Of a stretch of 8,320 nt of DNA, positions 6,645-8,320 are shown one piece after another. Source of the stretch: JABSQH01 sp039194665 (GTDB taxonomy: Bacteria; Actinomycetota; Acidimicrobiia; Acidimicrobiales; Ilumatobacteraceae); assembly GCA_039194665.1 (NCBI GenBank), contig JBCCVW010000206.1, positions 1-8,320 on the forward strand, written 5' to 3'. The notes under the pieces were generated by a model. The model ran no database searches. It was not told the DNA's origin and worked only from the letters and a program-made list of their open reading frames with translations. Position 1 is the first letter of the stretch. Each line of letters begins with the position of its first letter. The position numbers and the translations under genes were made by a program.

Positions 6645-7319
6645 GTGGTCGAAGTCGTCCGAGTGATGCTCGAGACGGGCAAGAAGAAGCGTCTGGTCGC
6701 GAGCGCGTTCGACTGGCCCGGATGGGACCGCAGCACGTCCCTGGGTGGCGACGTGCTGTCGGTGCTGGACGCGTATCGTCACCGCTTCAGCAAGGTGGCT
6801 GAACGTGCCGGCTATGGCGACGACTTCGATCGGCTCGGTGATCTCTGTGTCGTCGAGGAGGTCGAGGGCATCGGGATGACCGACTACTACGGAGTCTCAG
6901 GACGGACCGCTACCGGCGAGCGCAACTCGATGACCGACGCCGAACTCGACCGGAAGCTCGCGCTGTTGCAGGCCGCGTGGGCCACCTTCGATGATACGGC
7001 CGCACGTGTGTCAGTTGAGCTGCGCAAAGGTCCGCGGGGCGGCGGTCGCGACAAGGACCACATCATTCAGCACGTGAATGGTGCAGAGATCCACGAGTTT
7101 GCTCCCAAGGTCGGCGTGAAGGTGCCCTTGGAGACGAGGGATGACCCCGCAGCGTTGCGCGCATACCGCAATGACTTCACCGAGGCGGTCCGCGATCACC
7201 ACGCACGGGGCGAGCCGGCTCGATCGTGGGCACTTCAGTTCCTCATCCGACGCTGTGCCTGGCACATGCTCGACCACGCCTGGGAACTCGAAGACAGGGA
7301 CCTGACATCTGCCGAATAG
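6645..7319 (+). CDS. Conserved protein of unknown function, possibly DinB/DfsB-like
   Basis: A soluble protein of 224 residues with well-behaved codon use. I recognise the general family from actinobacterial genomes only as uncharacterised. Visible landmarks are GKKKRLVASAFDWPGWDRS (12-30), EGIGMTDYYGVSGR in the middle, a glycine-rich basic loop RKGPRGGGRDKD, then HIIQHVNGAEIHEF with H139 and H143, and a C-terminal CAWHMLDHAWELEDRD with H207 and H211. The helical histidine pairs spaced HxxxH recall the metal-binding four-helix DinB superfamily, but that link is inference. No signal peptide or membrane segment is seen. GTG 6645 and ATG 6666 are both possible starts, and neither has a good ribosome binding site. 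TACCGT at 6631 would suit a -10 box for a leaderless GTG transcript. Confidence 0.85.
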   Translation: MVEVVRVMLETGKKKRLVASAFDWPGWDRSTSLGGDVLSVLDAYRHRFSKVAERAGYGDDFDRLGDLCVVEEVEGIGMTDYYGVSGRTATGERNSMTDAELDRKLALLQAAWATFDDTAARVSVELRKGPRGGGRDKDHIIQHVNGAEIHEFAPKVGVKVPLETRDDPAALRAYRNDFTEAVRDHHARGEPARSWALQFLIRRCAWHMLDHAWELEDRDLTSAE

Positions 7320-7444
7320 GCATCTCAATGAGCCACCTGCGTACTGGCAATCACGGCTGGCCAGAGCAGAACCACCCACCCGCAAGCGTGCACGATGCAG
7401 CAGTCCTACGGATGCGCATCGCGGCACGACTGTTCGTAGTGAAT

Positions 7445-7467
7445 CCGGCGGTGTCAGTCGTCGCCGG
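7445..7467 (+). terminator. Possible hairpin terminator in the convergent 6645 gene / Nudix gap
   Basis: CCGGCG (7445-7450) pairs perfectly with CGCCGG (7462-7467). In a plus-strand transcript the stem can extend by G-U, U-G and G-C pairs to nine pairs with loop UCAGU. It lies 126 bases after the plus-strand stop and overlaps the Nudix stop codon. No T-run follows. The rest of 7320-7444 shows nothing convincing. Confidence 0.3.
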
Positions 7468-7945
7468 TCACGACGGTCTGCTCCTCTAGGTATGCGCCGG
7501 TTGAGAAGCTGTCGCCGTCAACACATGTGGCCAGGCGACGGCCGACTCGATCCGCGAGCAATGACATCGCGTCGCTCATGTCGCACCACCGCCACTCCGA
7601 GAGTTCGTCGTCCGGTAGGCGTATTGCCGCTTCTTGCTGGGCCGTCAGCTGCGGTCCGGCGAAGAGGAACATGAGGCTCTCGAGATAGTCCGTCGTGCTC
7701 GCGTTGTAGTCGACGCAGATCATCGGACCGAGGTCGATCTCTAGGCCGAGTTCCTCGCGCACCTCCCGTTGGGCCGCAGCGCGTGGAGACTCGCGGTCCT
7801 CGACGGCTCCCCCTGGGAGTTCCCACGTCGGTTTGTACGTCGGGTGGACCAGCAGAACGCGGCTGGCGGAATCAACAAAGACGACACCCGCGCCCATCCG
7901 CTTACGAGGCAGCGACTCGTGGAAATCGCGTCGGCCGGAGCTCAC
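7454..7945 (-). CDS. Nudix hydrolase
   Basis: A protein of 163 residues that should hydrolyse a nucleoside diphosphate linked to another group; the substrate is not predictable. The Nudix box is complete at residues 46-68 and matches Gx5Ex7REUxEExGU exactly: G46, E52, R60-E61, E64-E65, G67 and L68, which includes the magnesium-binding glutamates. The approach segment RKRMGAGVVF and YKPTWELPGG are typical of the fold. The C-terminal part includes LPDDELSEWRWCDM, common in this group, where an acidic-Trp strand follows the box. GTG 7945 is the furthest upstream start in frame, since a stop codon lies at 7958-7960. ATG at 7897 (Met17) is possible but would cut the conserved N-terminal arm. It may share a transcript with the truncated gene upstream, whose stop is 68 bases away. 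Confidence 0.95.
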   Translation of the reverse strand: MSSGRRDFHESLPRKRMGAGVVFVDSASRVLLVHPTYKPTWELPGGAVEDRESPRAAAQREVREELGLEIDLGPMICVDYNASTTDYLESLMFLFAGPQLTAQQEAAIRLPDDELSEWRWCDMSDAMSLLADRVGRRLATCVDGDSFSTGAYLEEQTVVTGDD

Positions 7946-8013
7946 CGTTGAACTCTGTCACGCCGACGGCGCAGCACCATGTCGACGGCCACCATCCTCA
8001 AGTCGCCTCTTGC

Positions 8014-8320
8014 TCAGCGCCACAAGCGACGCAGTCCACGCCGACGACGCGGTCGCAGTACTTCGCCGGTCGTCGGATCCGTGGACACGGGTACTCGCTC
8101 GACCGCCCACGGGCGCCGCAGCTGCCCCGCTGCGTCGCCCTGTTGTGCGTCGTCGACGGTGTCGACGGGTCGGAGCGGTCCGCGCAGTCCCGCTGCGCCG
8201 ATCGCCGCCCCGAGGGCCACACACTGCCGGCGCGCCGACCGCAGGTCGGCGTCGGGATAGTCGGGATAGGCCCCGTCGCCAACCCGCAACACGACCGGCC
8301 CACCCGCCTCCGCGATGCCC
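8014..8320 (-). CDS. C-terminal part of an unrecognised protein, truncated by the window edge
   Basis: This frame is open from the right edge to TGA at 8014-8016, giving about 101 visible residues. About three quarters of the codons end in G or C and the composition is that of a real protein (VGDGAYPDYPDADL, LRPVDTVDDAQQGDAAGQL, VPVSTDPTTGEVL), unlike the other frames here. The true start is beyond the window; the GTG at 8292 is probably internal. The tail is strikingly basic, with eight arginines in the last 13 residues (RPRRRRGLRRLWR). I do not recognise the family. It is followed by the Nudix gene on the same strand 68 bases later. Confidence 0.75.
   Translation of the reverse strand, partial: GIAEAGGPVVLRVGDGAYPDYPDADLRSARRQCVALGAAIGAAGLRGPLRPVDTVDDAQQGDAAGQLRRPWAVERVPVSTDPTTGEVLRPRRRRGLRRLWR

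Noticed and set aside
7344..7364. CTGGC...GCCAG inverted repeat after the 6645 gene
   Set aside because: Only a 5-bp stem with an 11-base loop and no T-run. It is too weak to call a terminator.
7998..8303. Alternative - strand frame at the right edge with several cysteines
   Set aside because: A zinc-ribbon was considered because of CVAC, but the frame ending at 8014 has better codon and amino acid use; this is not fully excluded.
1..8320. HAIR or CIRCE heat-shock operators
   Set aside because: I searched by eye for CTTGAGT-N7-ACTCAAG and for CIRCE-type arms and saw no match. The expected site is upstream of dnaK, outside the window.

Overview
The window looks like chromosomal DNA from a high-GC Gram-positive bacterium. 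Codons end mostly in G or C, GTG and TTG starts occur, and the gene order dnaK-grpE-dnaJ-hspR is the classic actinobacterial heat-shock operon. An Acidimicrobiia-type actinobacterium is my guess from the general protein flavour; the sequence alone cannot prove it.

Left part (1-3899, + strand): a 5'-truncated dnaK (Hsp70) is followed by grpE (nucleotide-exchange factor), dnaJ (type I Hsp40 with four zinc-binding motifs) and hspR (MerR-type repressor). The grpE-dnaJ gap holds a strong stem-loop made from three copies of GCCGGC. dnaJ starts at TTG behind a near-perfect ribosome binding site, and dnaJ and hspR overlap by ATGA, which suggests translational coupling. HspR normally shuts off this operon by binding HAIR sites upstream of dnaK. 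That promoter lies outside the window, and I see no HAIR or CIRCE site inside it.

Middle part (3900-6644): a non-coding stretch of 230 bases leads into a small SnoaL/NTF2-like protein on +. Convergent to it, on -, is a large FUSC-type membrane protein with two six-helix halves. Their convergent gap carries a nested inverted repeat.

Right part (6645-8320): divergent from the FUSC gene is a conserved protein of unknown function with two HxxxH motifs, possibly DinB-like. It converges on a Nudix hydrolase (-). Upstream of the Nudix gene on the same strand is the C-terminal end of an unrecognised protein with an arginine-rich tail that runs off the window.

I see no mobile element, CRISPR array, tRNA, rRNA or phage gene. 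I do not think this window contains a new defence or other multi-gene system. The items most worth checking are the grpE-dnaJ hairpin, the unknown protein at 6645-7319 and the truncated gene at the right edge.
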